Of a stretch of DNA of 13,461 bases, positions 5,880 through 13,461 are shown piece after piece. The position numbers and the translations under genes were made by a program. Where the stretch lies: assembly GCA_016763955.1 (NCBI GenBank), contig JAESSU010000249.1, positions 1-13,461 of the forward strand. Reading direction: 5' to 3'. The notes below the pieces were generated by a model. That model was not told where the DNA came from and made no database searches. It was given only the letters and a program-made list of their open reading frames with translations. The stretch comes from Phycisphaeraceae bacterium. Its GTDB lineage: Bacteria; Planctomycetota; Phycisphaerae; Phycisphaerales; Phycisphaeraceae. The number at the start of each line of letters is the position of its first letter. Position 1 is the stretch's first letter.

Positions 5880-8800
5880 ATGAAAAAAATATACCGGTCG
5901 TTATTCGTTATTGTTGCGTTGCACGCTTTGTCTATATCTTTCTTGTTGCAAGCAAGGGCAGGTTCACCTGAGGCTTTGCCGGAACTAAAAACTTCAGAAA
6001 TTCCTCAATGGGAAAATCTCAAAGATATTGATATTGCACCATGTCCTAAGAAGATAACGGTCGATGATGCCTCTATTACAATTGACGAGAACCTTGCAAT
6101 CGTCATTGGGAAGTTATCCTCGGAACGTACTAAAATCGCGGCATTAGACTTGCAAGATATTATTAAAGAACAGACATCGGTTGTCGTTCCTGTCATGGTG
6201 GATGGTGAAGAGACTGGGTATAAAAACCTGATCGTTCTGGGACTCCCTTCAGAGATGCCCCGAATTGAGCAATACTGCAAATCAGCCCAGATATCCCTCG
6301 ACGATGTGGAAAAACAAGGCTATGCCATTTTCCCCATTGCTCAAGATGGAAAGCAAAATATCATACTAGCGGGCAAAGACGAGCAGGGCGTCTACTGGTC
6401 AGCGATGACGCTTTCACATTTAATAAAAAACAAAACGATACGCATTGCTAGAATTATCGACTGGCCGGATTTTAAGAATCGCCTGTGCGCAACCCTTCAT
6501 GCCCCCATGCGTAGTTTATTCTCAGCTAAAAGTAAAAAACAAAAAAAGGTTGCCTGGGTATTGGTAAAAAAAGCAATACGACGAGCAGCAAGATTAAAAT
6601 ACAATCAGATTAAATGCTTTGCGGTTCTTTACTCGACTCCCAAGACTGACTACCTTCTGGATAACCGGGCGACAATGTTGGGTAAAGTCGGTGAATACGC
6701 CAATAAACGCGGGCTCAAACTTCATCTGAATTTTACAACAGCTGTCGCAACAGAAGGGGATGAAAAAAAGTTCCCGCAACTTAAAGAATGCTTGAAGTTT
6801 CTCCATCTCTACGTCTCATGGAGTGATGAGCAGCTTATTAATCATGCCTGTGATAAAATCACGAAAATGGTCAAAATTATTGGCCCCCAACACTATTTTT
6901 TACACTCTCCTGACATCCCTTATATGGGATGGAACAGACGCTCTGATAATGATAGAAAACGTTGGCAGGATGACCGGGTGTCAGCTGAAACGTATCTAAC
7001 TAACAAAATTTGTTCTGCTATTAAACGTGGGAACCCCAATGCTCAAGTGAGTTATGTCAGCACTTCCTATGCGATGACTGGCAGCGAAGAACAGATTAAA
7101 AACACAGAAGACCTGTGTCGTAAGTTATCTGAAGATATCATGCTTGTTTGGCGTGAGGGGCCCGCCGAGGCTGCTAAAAAATTACGGGCTGCAACAAAAA
7201 ATCGGCCGCAAGAATATTACATCGAAAACAGTTCAACACACAAGAATCGTTTGCTTGGTGGCACCTCTAGAACGGCTAAGACGTATTATTTTAACAACAG
7301 TGATAATGATAAATTTAGAGGTGGAGGCGATACGTCATTCCGCATTGCGCATCAGCCCGAACTAGGTCTTCTTGCTGAATACATGTGGAACACCCAGGCT
7401 CCCGGTGCCGTATTCGTTAACCAGAGTAAAAAAGAAAAGGATAAAAGTAAATGGCATAGAATGACGGTCAATGGAATGCCCTGGGGAGAATGGCTATCGG
7501 TTCATGATCTTGATGGCCCACTTAGAAATGAATTGATCCCTCGTGTATGTCGTCAGTATTTTGGTGAAAAAGTTGGAAATACACTGGCGTTGGCTTATTC
7601 AGTAGGTAGCTCGATTAATGATAATGCCCTAGGGGGTTTGGCGACCATTCCTTATGACAGGCGATATGAAAACTCGCTTGTTTTTGCCCAACGCCTTGCC
7701 CATGCCAATACGCAGATGGCTAAGCTTTGGGGCAAACAAGATCAATTTAATCCAGGAACCTATCGTGTTTATCTGATCGCATTTAAGTATGTCAATATCT
7801 ATCAACATATCGAAAAGGTTAATGCATACCTGATGAGACTTTCGTGGATTGCTCAAACGGGCCAAGACGAAGATCAAGTTTTAGCCCTGACAGACGAGGC
7901 ACTTGCTTGTATTCAAAAGGTGAGAAAGGATCTTGCAGACGGGTATGAAAAATACAACTTGCAGTCTATCCGTTACGCTGCGATATACGGGGCGAAAATA
8001 GGAAAGCTAGATAATGTTTATAAAAAAATAGACAATCTTGAAAACGCAATTAACTTCAAAAACAAACAGATCAAAATGTTCGGGGCTGGCAAGATATCCA
8101 AAGAAAAGAAAGCGCCGACGATTGGAATCGTTCCTGTCACAGCAGCCGTTACGCTTGATGGGAAATTAGACGAATGGGATATGGATTCCGCTTATATACT
8201 TGATAAAAGTTTATATAACAGAAAATTAGGGACTCAGGGGATTACAGGTCCCAGAGATGTGATTGCTTACTGGAAGGCATCCTGGGATAAATCATATCTC
8301 TATGTGGCAGTTCAGATTTTTGATGACAACCTTTCTTTTGAGAAATATAGTCCACTCTTTCGAAATGATGCGGTGGAATTATGGGTTAATAAGCAGCAGT
8401 TCGTTTTTTCGATCAACCCTGATGGGAAAGCTGCCGTGGAGCCCTATGGTAATTACGATAGCAAAAAAATAACAATGGCGACTCGACGCGGCGAGAAACC
8501 GCATCATCTGCATCCAGGGATGAAATACTGGAACCTTGAGTTGAAAATCCAGGCTGACTGTCTTGAAACTGCTGCGAAAATTGGCAATAGTTTCTACATG
8601 GCATTGGGGGTAGATGATGTTGATCCCAATGAGAAGCCCACTCAGCTATTTTTCCCTGATACCTATCAGCATTTGAATATGACTCCCGGTGCTTCTTACA
8701 CCAAGGATTTTGTGAGAGTTGTTTTACAATCAAAAACGGAATTTACCACGACGCTCAGTTCGTCTGGGATCGCGAATGTCGCCAAGGCTGATGGCACTTA

Positions 8801-9695
8801 TACTTGTGTTAATCTTGAATTAGCACTGACTAGTAAAGAAAAAACAGTGGGGATTTCATCCGAAGTATTTCTTTATACCAAAGAGGGTATTCGACGATTC
8901 AAAGTTGATATTCCCGAGGTCTTGCAGGGCGATTGGAAAAAAACTTTGCAAATAGTGACCGATGATCTTTATGCTTCGGATATTGGAATTGATCTGATTA
9001 TTCGCGCTCCTGGGTATTACCAGAAATTTGAATTGCAAAAAGGTGAATACCGGCACACCGCCCTTGGGTACATTCCTAGCAATGACTCGAACAATATCGT
9101 TGAAGAAGAACCTAAACCCCTGTTGGGAACATCTTTTGATAATGGCACTTTTGAAATCCAGACCTCAAATGGCAATGCTGTTGCTCCAGTGGCTTCGGCA
9201 GATTGCACGATTGTTGATGCTAGAAAAGGGAAAGCTGCCAAAATCGAAACTAACGGTTATTTGGCGTATAAACTGCCAAAACCGCAGCTAATTAACAAAG
9301 GCATGATTGAGTTCTGGATCAAGCCAGAATATAGCATTAACGATAAAAAAACTCGGGCCTTTATTAATCTCGCTTCTTCTAATAGTGGTATTCGGTTTAT
9401 CAAAAACCAGTCATACTCTTATATGTTTATTATTTATGAACGAGGGAAAATAAATAACGTTCATGTCAAAACTAATAAAATAAAAACAGGGGCGTGGAAC
9501 TATATCGCTTTGAAATGGGATGATGTTAAAAAAAGTATGTTGCTTAATATCAATGGCGTTGAGACAACCAAAGACAATCTTAAATTCGATCTCAATAAGC
9601 CGTTCCGATCCTTAGTCGTCGGCAATATAAAGCGGGGTGGCGAACAAGATTGCAACAGTATCATAGACGAGTTGAAAATTAAAAATACACACTAA
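5880..9695 (+). CDS. Large secreted multidomain glycosidase-like protein (GH20b-like, barrel, CBM9-like, LamG-like)
   Basis: ATG 5880 is chosen over an in-frame TTG at 5817 because it gives a classic signal peptide (MKK, hydrophobic core, cut after ARA at residue 27) and has AAAAAGG 8 bases upstream. The 1271-residue product contains a GH20b-like domain (about 45-193, APCPKKITVDD to GVYWSAMTLSHL) and a TIM-barrel-like region opening with DWPDFKNRL (194-202). A helical segment follows (about 560-740), as in GH84-type enzymes. Next is a CBM9-like domain (about 750-945, LDGKLDEW, then YLYVAVQIFDD and NDAVELWV), a short beta-rich linker and a C-terminal LamG/concanavalin-like domain (about 1081-1268). 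Where GH20 has DE and GH84 has DD, it reads LHSPDIPYMGW (341-351), so only Asp345 is an obvious candidate acid. It may act on amino-sugar glycans, or may be a binding protein that has lost activity. The fold assignment is by pattern only. Confidence 0.75.
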   Translation: MKKIYRSLFVIVALHALSISFLLQARAGSPEALPELKTSEIPQWENLKDIDIAPCPKKITVDDASITIDENLAIVIGKLSSERTKIAALDLQDIIKEQTSVVVPVMVDGEETGYKNLIVLGLPSEMPRIEQYCKSAQISLDDVEKQGYAIFPIAQDGKQNIILAGKDEQGVYWSAMTLSHLIKNKTIRIARIIDWPDFKNRLCATLHAPMRSLFSAKSKKQKKVAWVLVKKAIRRAARLKYNQIKCFAVLYSTPKTDYLLDNRATMLGKVGEYANKRGLKLHLNFTTAVATEGDEKKFPQLKECLKFLHLYVSWSDEQLINHACDKITKMVKIIGPQHYFLHSPDIPYMGWNRRSDNDRKRWQDDRVSAETYLTNKICSAIKRGNPNAQVSYVSTSYAMTGSEEQIKNTEDLCRKLSEDIMLVWREGPAEAAKKLRAATKNRPQEYYIENSSTHKNRLLGGTSRTAKTYYFNNSDNDKFRGGGDTSFRIAHQPELGLLAEYMWNTQAPGAVFVNQSKKEKDKSKWHRMTVNGMPWGEWLSVHDLDGPLRNELIPRVCRQYFGEKVGNTLALAYSVGSSINDNALGGLATIPYDRRYENSLVFAQRLAHANTQMAKLWGKQDQFNPGTYRVYLIAFKYVNIYQHIEKVNAYLMRLSWIAQTGQDEDQVLALTDEALACIQKVRKDLADGYEKYNLQSIRYAAIYGAKIGKLDNVYKKIDNLENAINFKNKQIKMFGAGKISKEKKAPTIGIVPVTAAVTLDGKLDEWDMDSAYILDKSLYNRKLGTQGITGPRDVIAYWKASWDKSYLYVAVQIFDDNLSFEKYSPLFRNDAVELWVNKQQFVFSINPDGKAAVEPYGNYDSKKITMATRRGEKPHHLHPGMKYWNLELKIQADCLETAAKIGNSFYMALGVDDVDPNEKPTQLFFPDTYQHLNMTPGASYTKDFVRVVLQSKTEFTTTLSSSGIANVAKADGTYTCVNLELALTSKEKTVGISSEVFLYTKEGIRRFKVDIPEVLQGDWKKTLQIVTDDLYASDIGIDLIIRAPGYYQKFELQKGEYRHTALGYIPSNDSNNIVEEEPKPLLGTSFDNGTFEIQTSNGNAVAPVASADCTIVDARKGKAAKIETNGYLAYKLPKPQLINKGMIEFWIKPEYSINDKKTRAFINLASSNSGIRFIKNQSYSYMFIIYERGKINNVHVKTNKIKTGAWNYIALKWDDVKKSMLLNINGVETTKDNLKFDLNKPFRSLVVGNIKRGGEQDCNSIIDELKIKNTH

Positions 9696-9725
9696 TACTT
9701 TGGCATCACTGATTGCTAATTTAAT

Positions 9726-9746
9726 ATGAAAGTCCATTTATTATAA
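9726..9746 (+). other. Six-codon mini-ORF whose stop overlaps the apparent ATA start of the next gene
   Basis: ATG at 9726 opens MKVHLL and ends at TAA 9744-9746. This TAA overlaps the ATA codon at 9743-9745 as ATAA, a geometry like the ATGA overlaps used for translational coupling. It may be chance, a leader that feeds ribosomes to the unusual start, or the real start of the gene separated from it by a one-base error. Confidence 0.25.
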
Positions 9747-11926
9747 AAAAAATCCTACCTTGCGCCCGCTGTATCTGGCTTGCTTTGGTGCTATGTAGTA
9801 CGGTTGTGTTTGCAGGAGAATATCTGGAAAACCCGGATTTTAGCAAGGGACTGGCGAGTTGGTCTGTCTATCTTCATCCGAGTATGCGAGCGACCACAAA
9901 ACGCCATATCGCTCAAGGTGTTCTCACGGTAGAAATCGGCAAGTCTGGAGCTTCTCATCGAGTCCAGTTGATGCAGAAGGTCGCGATTAAGAACGGCCAA
10001 TCGTACAAGCTTTCTTTTGATGCCAAACGAGAAGGCCCTGAATCAAAAACACAAATACTTTGTTCACAGCAGGGGAAGCCTTTTAAAAGTCAGGGCCTAA
10101 ACACCTCTGTGATGTTTTTGGATCAATGGTCGCATCATGAATTCATCTTCAAAGCCAAAAATGTGATCGAGAAAAATTCGCCGGTCATTCGAATTCAGTT
10201 TGGTAACCAAGTGGGTACGGTTGCGTTTCGAAACTTTTCACTCACCGGCTCATCAGATATAAAACCAGTGATAAAGATCGATACAATGCCAGCAACTAAA
10301 AACAGCACGCCAGTGACTCAAGCATACAGCACGATAGCCATTCGTATTGTCCCGCAACCTAAACAAGTTACTAAAGTAAAGGGTGTATTCCTGCTAGGGG
10401 AAACTCTATATATTCAAAGTAACAACTCTAAAGCTGCTGATCTATTTAAACGGGAAGTTATCTTTATTACTGGCAAACACGAAGACGATTTTCAGACTAC
10501 CACGCGCAGCAGTGAATCGTTTTTTCTAGGTGTTGCCAATACTGCCGATGTAGATTTGTTTGGTGAAATCAAATCAGCTCCGCGTCATCAAGGTGGTTAT
10601 GCCTTGTCTATTTTACCTAAGGGTATAGCGATTAAAGGCTATGACGAAGAAGGCCTTCGCAACGGGATTCAAAGTTTGCTGCAAGTTCTAGAACAAGTGC
10701 CCAGTGGCGCATTGCCTCAGATGCTCGTCCGTGATTTACCGGACTTGAAATTCCGCGCGATGCATACCAGGCTCCGTCCGCCAAATCACTTTGGGAAAGA
10801 CAAGACCATTGAAGATGCGTTAGAGGTTTATCGATGGATGTTTCGCCGATTAGGGCGTTATAAATATACGCACGTCTGTCTCATGATGAAGGGTAATTTT
10901 AAATTCAAAAAGCATCCGGAAGTTTGGCCTAATGCTGTTTATTCACATGAAGATGTCAAGCGGTTTGTTGCATTGGCCAATGAGCACGGGCTCGAAGTTT
11001 TTCCTGAGGTTAAGACGCTGGGTAAGTTTTTCTTTGGCCAACCCAAAGCGACCCTTGAAGCTCATGAGCAAATGCTTGATCGAAAAATTAGAACGCATAC
11101 TGGTTCATGGAAAAACATTTTTCATGCTAACAGATCAGGAAAACGTCTGTCCGCAGAGCAAAAACAAGTCAAAGGTGATGGTGGATTGAGCATTGGGTTT
11201 AATGTTCAGAACCCTGATGTTTTGCCTCTGGTTAAGGACTGTATTGATGAAATGTATGAAGCCTTTGGCCAACCTCAATGGTTTCATGTTGGTGCGGATG
11301 AAGCACACTTTTTTGGAACATCATGGCCCAAGGAAGTTAATCGCGGGCAGATGTATGCGAATTACATTAATGCGTTGAATCGGCATCTGAAACAAAAAGG
11401 TTGCCGTACGATGATGTGGGGTGACATGCTATTAAGCCATTTGCAGTTCCCTTACTTTTTTGAAAATCACGGCGGCCCACCGCTTAATACGTTTGAAGCG
11501 ATGCCTTTGTTAGATAAAGATATCGTCATTGCTGACTGGCATTACGGTTACGAAGTGGGTGGTGTTAAACCGGAGCATTACCCTTCGGTGTCTTGGTTTC
11601 GTCAGCATGGTTTTGATGTCGTGGGTGTGCCTTGGTTTAATCAGCCGGGCATGAGAAATTTTGCACGAGATATTGCAGCAACATCAAGCATGGGCCTGAT
11701 GGGTTCTTCTTGGGCTTTACATTTGGCTTATAACCTGCATACGAATAAAGATGCTTTTAAGAACAAGCCCAAAACACGCAAAAAAATAGCAGGTCGCCAT
11801 GAACTAGGCGTTCTTGCTTCTACCTCTGAAGCGTCTTGGAGTATCTTAAAGTCCAAGGAAAATATGGCTCAATACGATAGCGAACAATGGGAAGCACGTT
11901 GGTTGCCCGTGAAGCTTTCGCCATGA
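9743..11926 (+). CDS. Secreted GH20-like glycosidase with N-terminal CBM4/9-like domain (paralogue 2), non-standard start
   Basis: The frame is open from 9725. The codon at 9743 is ATA, but translation from it gives a complete signal peptide (KKILPCARCIWLALVLCS, cut after VFA) that aligns without gaps to the first 28 residues of the paralogue at 3746, whose Met falls exactly on this ATA. The first standard starts, TTG 9785 and GTG 9788, would cut the signal peptide in half. Counting from ATA there are 727 residues: CBM4/9-like domain about 25-170 (NPDFSKGLASW), a linker of about 25 residues rich in Thr/Pro/Lys, GH20b-like domain from about 200 (IRIVPQPKQV), and the barrel from DLPDLKFRA (331-339). 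FHVGADEA contains the catalytic Asp519-Glu520. The preceding strand reads PEVKTLGK (421-428), sharing the unusual Lys with its paralogue. The likely role is hexosaminidase-type cleavage outside the cytoplasm, if the gene is translated. Confidence 0.8.
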   Translation: MKKILPCARCIWLALVLCSTVVFAGEYLENPDFSKGLASWSVYLHPSMRATTKRHIAQGVLTVEIGKSGASHRVQLMQKVAIKNGQSYKLSFDAKREGPESKTQILCSQQGKPFKSQGLNTSVMFLDQWSHHEFIFKAKNVIEKNSPVIRIQFGNQVGTVAFRNFSLTGSSDIKPVIKIDTMPATKNSTPVTQAYSTIAIRIVPQPKQVTKVKGVFLLGETLYIQSNNSKAADLFKREVIFITGKHEDDFQTTTRSSESFFLGVANTADVDLFGEIKSAPRHQGGYALSILPKGIAIKGYDEEGLRNGIQSLLQVLEQVPSGALPQMLVRDLPDLKFRAMHTRLRPPNHFGKDKTIEDALEVYRWMFRRLGRYKYTHVCLMMKGNFKFKKHPEVWPNAVYSHEDVKRFVALANEHGLEVFPEVKTLGKFFFGQPKATLEAHEQMLDRKIRTHTGSWKNIFHANRSGKRLSAEQKQVKGDGGLSIGFNVQNPDVLPLVKDCIDEMYEAFGQPQWFHVGADEAHFFGTSWPKEVNRGQMYANYINALNRHLKQKGCRTMMWGDMLLSHLQFPYFFENHGGPPLNTFEAMPLLDKDIVIADWHYGYEVGGVKPEHYPSVSWFRQHGFDVVGVPWFNQPGMRNFARDIAATSSMGLMGSSWALHLAYNLHTNKDAFKNKPKTRKKIAGRHELGVLASTSEASWSILKSKENMAQYDSEQWEARWLPVKLSP

Positions 11927-12171
11927 CTTGATTTTGAATCGTAGCGTCTTTCATCTTAAATGAGTTCGTATAGAAGGTCATTTTTACGGGCAAAAGTATC
12001 TCCGATAGGCAGGGCGTTTGTTTGTGGTATGCTAACTGCGTCGCATATGGGCGTGCGTTGGTATTGATTTTTTTTGCAATCTCAATAGGCTGCCTAACAC
12101 GCGAAGTTTTGATCTTTACGCGGGTGGTGATTTGCAATGGCATCCGCTAAATAACCAGCGGGAAATACCAC

Positions 12172-13302
12172 ATGGCAGAGCCGTTTAAGAATTTACTAAA
12201 CAAACAAATCATTAAAGCAATGGCTACGCATTTTCATAATCAGTGGTCGAGTTTTGATACCAAAGGTTTTGTGGCGACTGCTACCCAAGACCTTGAGCTT
12301 CTTGAATTAAGTCAACGCACCGAGCGAATCACTGATACGATGATTCAATATCTGCCTGGGGACTTTGAAAAAGCTGCACAGATTATGCTCGGGAGTTTAG
12401 GCTCTGTTTTGAGTGGCAGTGTTACTAAACGCCCGGCAGATAAGACAGGGATAGCAGGTTGGGCAGTGATGCCTTTGGCAAACTATGTGGGCTTGCGTGG
12501 GCATGCTCATTTTGATTTGTCGATGTCCTTGTTTAAGGAAATGACTAAACGCGCGTCTTCTGAATTTGGCATCCGTTATTTTCTACTTAAATCACCTGCG
12601 AAAACATTATCCGTATTAAAGACATGGGCAACGGATGACTGTGTGCATGTGCGCCGGTTGGTGTCTGAGGGGATTCGACCGCGCTTGCCTTGGTCGATGA
12701 ATTTGCCCGTATTTATCAAAGACCCCCAGCCGGTGATCGAATTGTTAGAGCTCCTTAAAGACGATGACCAAGAGTATGTCCGCCGTTCTGTTGCGAACAA
12801 CCTAAATGATATTGCTAAGGATCACCCGGAGGTTGTTGCTGAAATTGCATCGCGTTGGATCAAAGGTGCAAGTGAGCCACGTAAGAAATTAGTTAAGCAT
12901 GCCTGTCGGACATTGGTTAAACAAGGGCATAAAAAAACATTGTCCGTGTTGGGTTTTAAGCCGCCAAAATTAAAACAAGTAAGTCTTGAGATATTGACTC
13001 CCAAAGTTGTTTTTGGTGATGCCGCATCGTTTACGCTGTCAATCAGTTCGGACTTTCATCAAGATCAAGCTTTGATGATTGATTATATTATCCATCATCG
13101 TAAGGCTAATGGCTCAACTTTGCCTAAGGTATTTAAGTGGCGGCAGACCACCTTGCCGGCGAATGAGACATTGGTTTCAACAAAGAAACATCCGATTAAA
13201 AAAATCACAACGCGAGTGTATTATCCGGGCATGCATACCGTGGAAGTGATGGTCAATGGTATTTCAGTGGGCAGAGCTGATTTTCAACTGCTGATGCCGT
13301 GA
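12172..13302 (+). CDS. alkC: AlkC-family DNA alkylation repair glycosylase
   Basis: The 376-residue product starts at ATG 12172, with GGGAAA (12160-12165) as ribosome binding site. It has the hallmarks of the HEAT-like-repeat DNA glycosylase family AlkC/AlkD: MAEPFKNLLN at the N-terminus, SSEFGIR (about 129-135), HVRRLVSEG (159-167) with RPRLPW (169-174), and VRRSVANNLNDI (203-214). The family removes alkylated bases such as 3-methyladenine from DNA in the cytoplasm without flipping the base, starting base excision repair. Residues from about 270 to the end form a beta-rich Ig-like domain (VSLEILTPKVVFGD onward), as found in the AlkC subgroup that carries this extra DNA-contacting domain. It stands 245 bases from the glycosidase genes, which suggests a separate transcription unit, and it ends at a strong terminator. 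Confidence 0.92.
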   Translation: MAEPFKNLLNKQIIKAMATHFHNQWSSFDTKGFVATATQDLELLELSQRTERITDTMIQYLPGDFEKAAQIMLGSLGSVLSGSVTKRPADKTGIAGWAVMPLANYVGLRGHAHFDLSMSLFKEMTKRASSEFGIRYFLLKSPAKTLSVLKTWATDDCVHVRRLVSEGIRPRLPWSMNLPVFIKDPQPVIELLELLKDDDQEYVRRSVANNLNDIAKDHPEVVAEIASRWIKGASEPRKKLVKHACRTLVKQGHKKTLSVLGFKPPKLKQVSLEILTPKVVFGDAASFTLSISSDFHQDQALMIDYIIHHRKANGSTLPKVFKWRQTTLPANETLVSTKKHPIKKITTRVYYPGMHTVEVMVNGISVGRADFQLLMP

Positions 13303-13365
13303 GTGTTAAAGGTGTAGGGGGGATTCGATTTTGAATCACAACACTTAGATGTAAAGAGGTCAAAC

Positions 13366-13407
13366 AAAAAAACACCGCGTGTCGTGATGACAGGCGGTGC
13401 TTTTTTT
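13366..13407. terminator. Bidirectional intrinsic terminator after alkC
   Basis: CACCGC (13373-13378) pairs with GCGGTG (13394-13399). After a single G/G mismatch, TGTC (13380-13383) pairs with GACA (13389-13392) around a GTGAT loop. Seven A precede the stem (13366-13372) and seven T follow it (13401-13407). The structure can therefore end transcription from both sides, which fits alkC on the plus strand and a convergent gene on the minus strand. Confidence 0.88.
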
Positions 13408-13413
13408 ATGTGT

Positions 13414-13461
13414 TTAACGGGGGGTGTTTGAGAATCCCATGCTTCGCAGAGCCTTAGCATT
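13414..13461 (-). CDS. Probable C-terminal end of a convergent gene, cut by the window edge
   Basis: On the minus strand an open frame enters from the window edge and ends at TAA (13416-13414), encoding NAKALRSMGFSNTPR. Only 15 residues are visible, so the family cannot be recognised. The support is positional: the stop lies a few bases before the A/T-flanked terminator at 13366-13407, which would serve this gene in the minus direction. A short open frame of this length could also be chance. Confidence 0.35.
   Translation of the reverse strand, partial: NAKALRSMGFSNTPR

Noticed and set aside
8413..8733. Minus-strand open frame of 106 codons inside the large gene
   Set aside because: It lies entirely within a well-supported CBM9-like region on the plus strand and shows no domain.
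11820..12143. Minus-strand open frame of 107 codons between the second GH20-like gene and alkC
   Set aside because: It overlaps the end of the GH20-like gene, has no recognisable motif and its residue mix is unlike a real protein; it is probably chance.
11927..12171. Promoter for alkC around TGGTATGCT (12026-12033)
   Set aside because: There is an extended -10-like TGG, but the -10 box is poor and nothing resembles a -35 box at the proper distance. No methylation-responsive operator could be recognised.
11930..13337. Direct repeat GATTTTGAATC shortly after the stops of the second GH20-like gene and alkC
   Set aside because: An 11-base repeat is expected several times by chance in a window this size, and the surrounding bases do not match.
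1..13461. CRISPR arrays, tRNA or rRNA genes, insertion sequences, integrases, alternative genetic code
   Set aside because: No regular spaced repeats, cloverleaf-like tracts, transposase motifs or terminal repeats were seen. TAA and TGA both act as normal stops in intact genes.

Overview
The window looks like part of a genome from the Planctomycetota, most likely a Phycisphaerae-type marine or polysaccharide-degrading bacterium. This is inferred from one pseudopilin-like gene whose N-terminus (GFTLIEL signature, then a long hydrophobic helix ending in LLPAL, then a conserved Cys/NLKQIG stretch) and C-terminal WDGHVE motif are typical of the expanded pseudopilin families in Planctomycetota and Lentisphaerota. 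No rRNA, tRNA, CRISPR, transposase or phage gene was seen.

Layout, left to right. (1) Positions 1-338 hold the 3' end of a plus-strand gene with a glycosidase-type C-terminal beta-sandwich. (2) Positions 339-701 are non-coding and rich in palindromes. (3) Positions 702-2696 encode a GH42/GH-A-like glycosidase of about 664 codons, broken by a single in-frame TAA at 1284-1286. (4) Positions 2931-3665 encode a pseudopilin. (5) Positions 3746-5809, 5880-9695 and 9743-11926 form a same-strand run of three secreted glycosidase-like genes. The outer two are paralogues with a signal peptide, a CBM4/9-like domain, a GH20b-like domain and a GH20-like barrel. The middle one is a 1271-residue protein with a GH20b-like domain, a barrel, a CBM9-like domain and a LamG-like domain. 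(6) Positions 12172-13302 encode an AlkC-type DNA alkylation repair glycosylase, followed by a strong bidirectional terminator at 13366-13407. The last 48 bases look like the end of a convergent minus-strand gene.

How the genes fit together. The left part of the window reads as a carbohydrate-degradation locus, probably aimed at a polysaccharide or glycan containing N-acetylhexosamine. It has several secreted, carbohydrate-binding, GH20/GH84-related enzymes, two GH42-like glycosidase remnants and a pseudopilin between them. No transporter, sulfatase or regulator lies inside the window. The alkC gene appears unrelated to this theme.

The most unusual points are these. The two GH20-like paralogues keep the catalytic Asp-Glu pair (HxGxDE) but both replace the normally conserved Asp/His signature of the preceding strand with PEVKTLG. 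The second paralogue has ATA exactly where its sister has the ATG start. The first glycosidase carries a lone nonsense codon. The central large protein has HSPDIP where an acidic catalytic pair would be expected.
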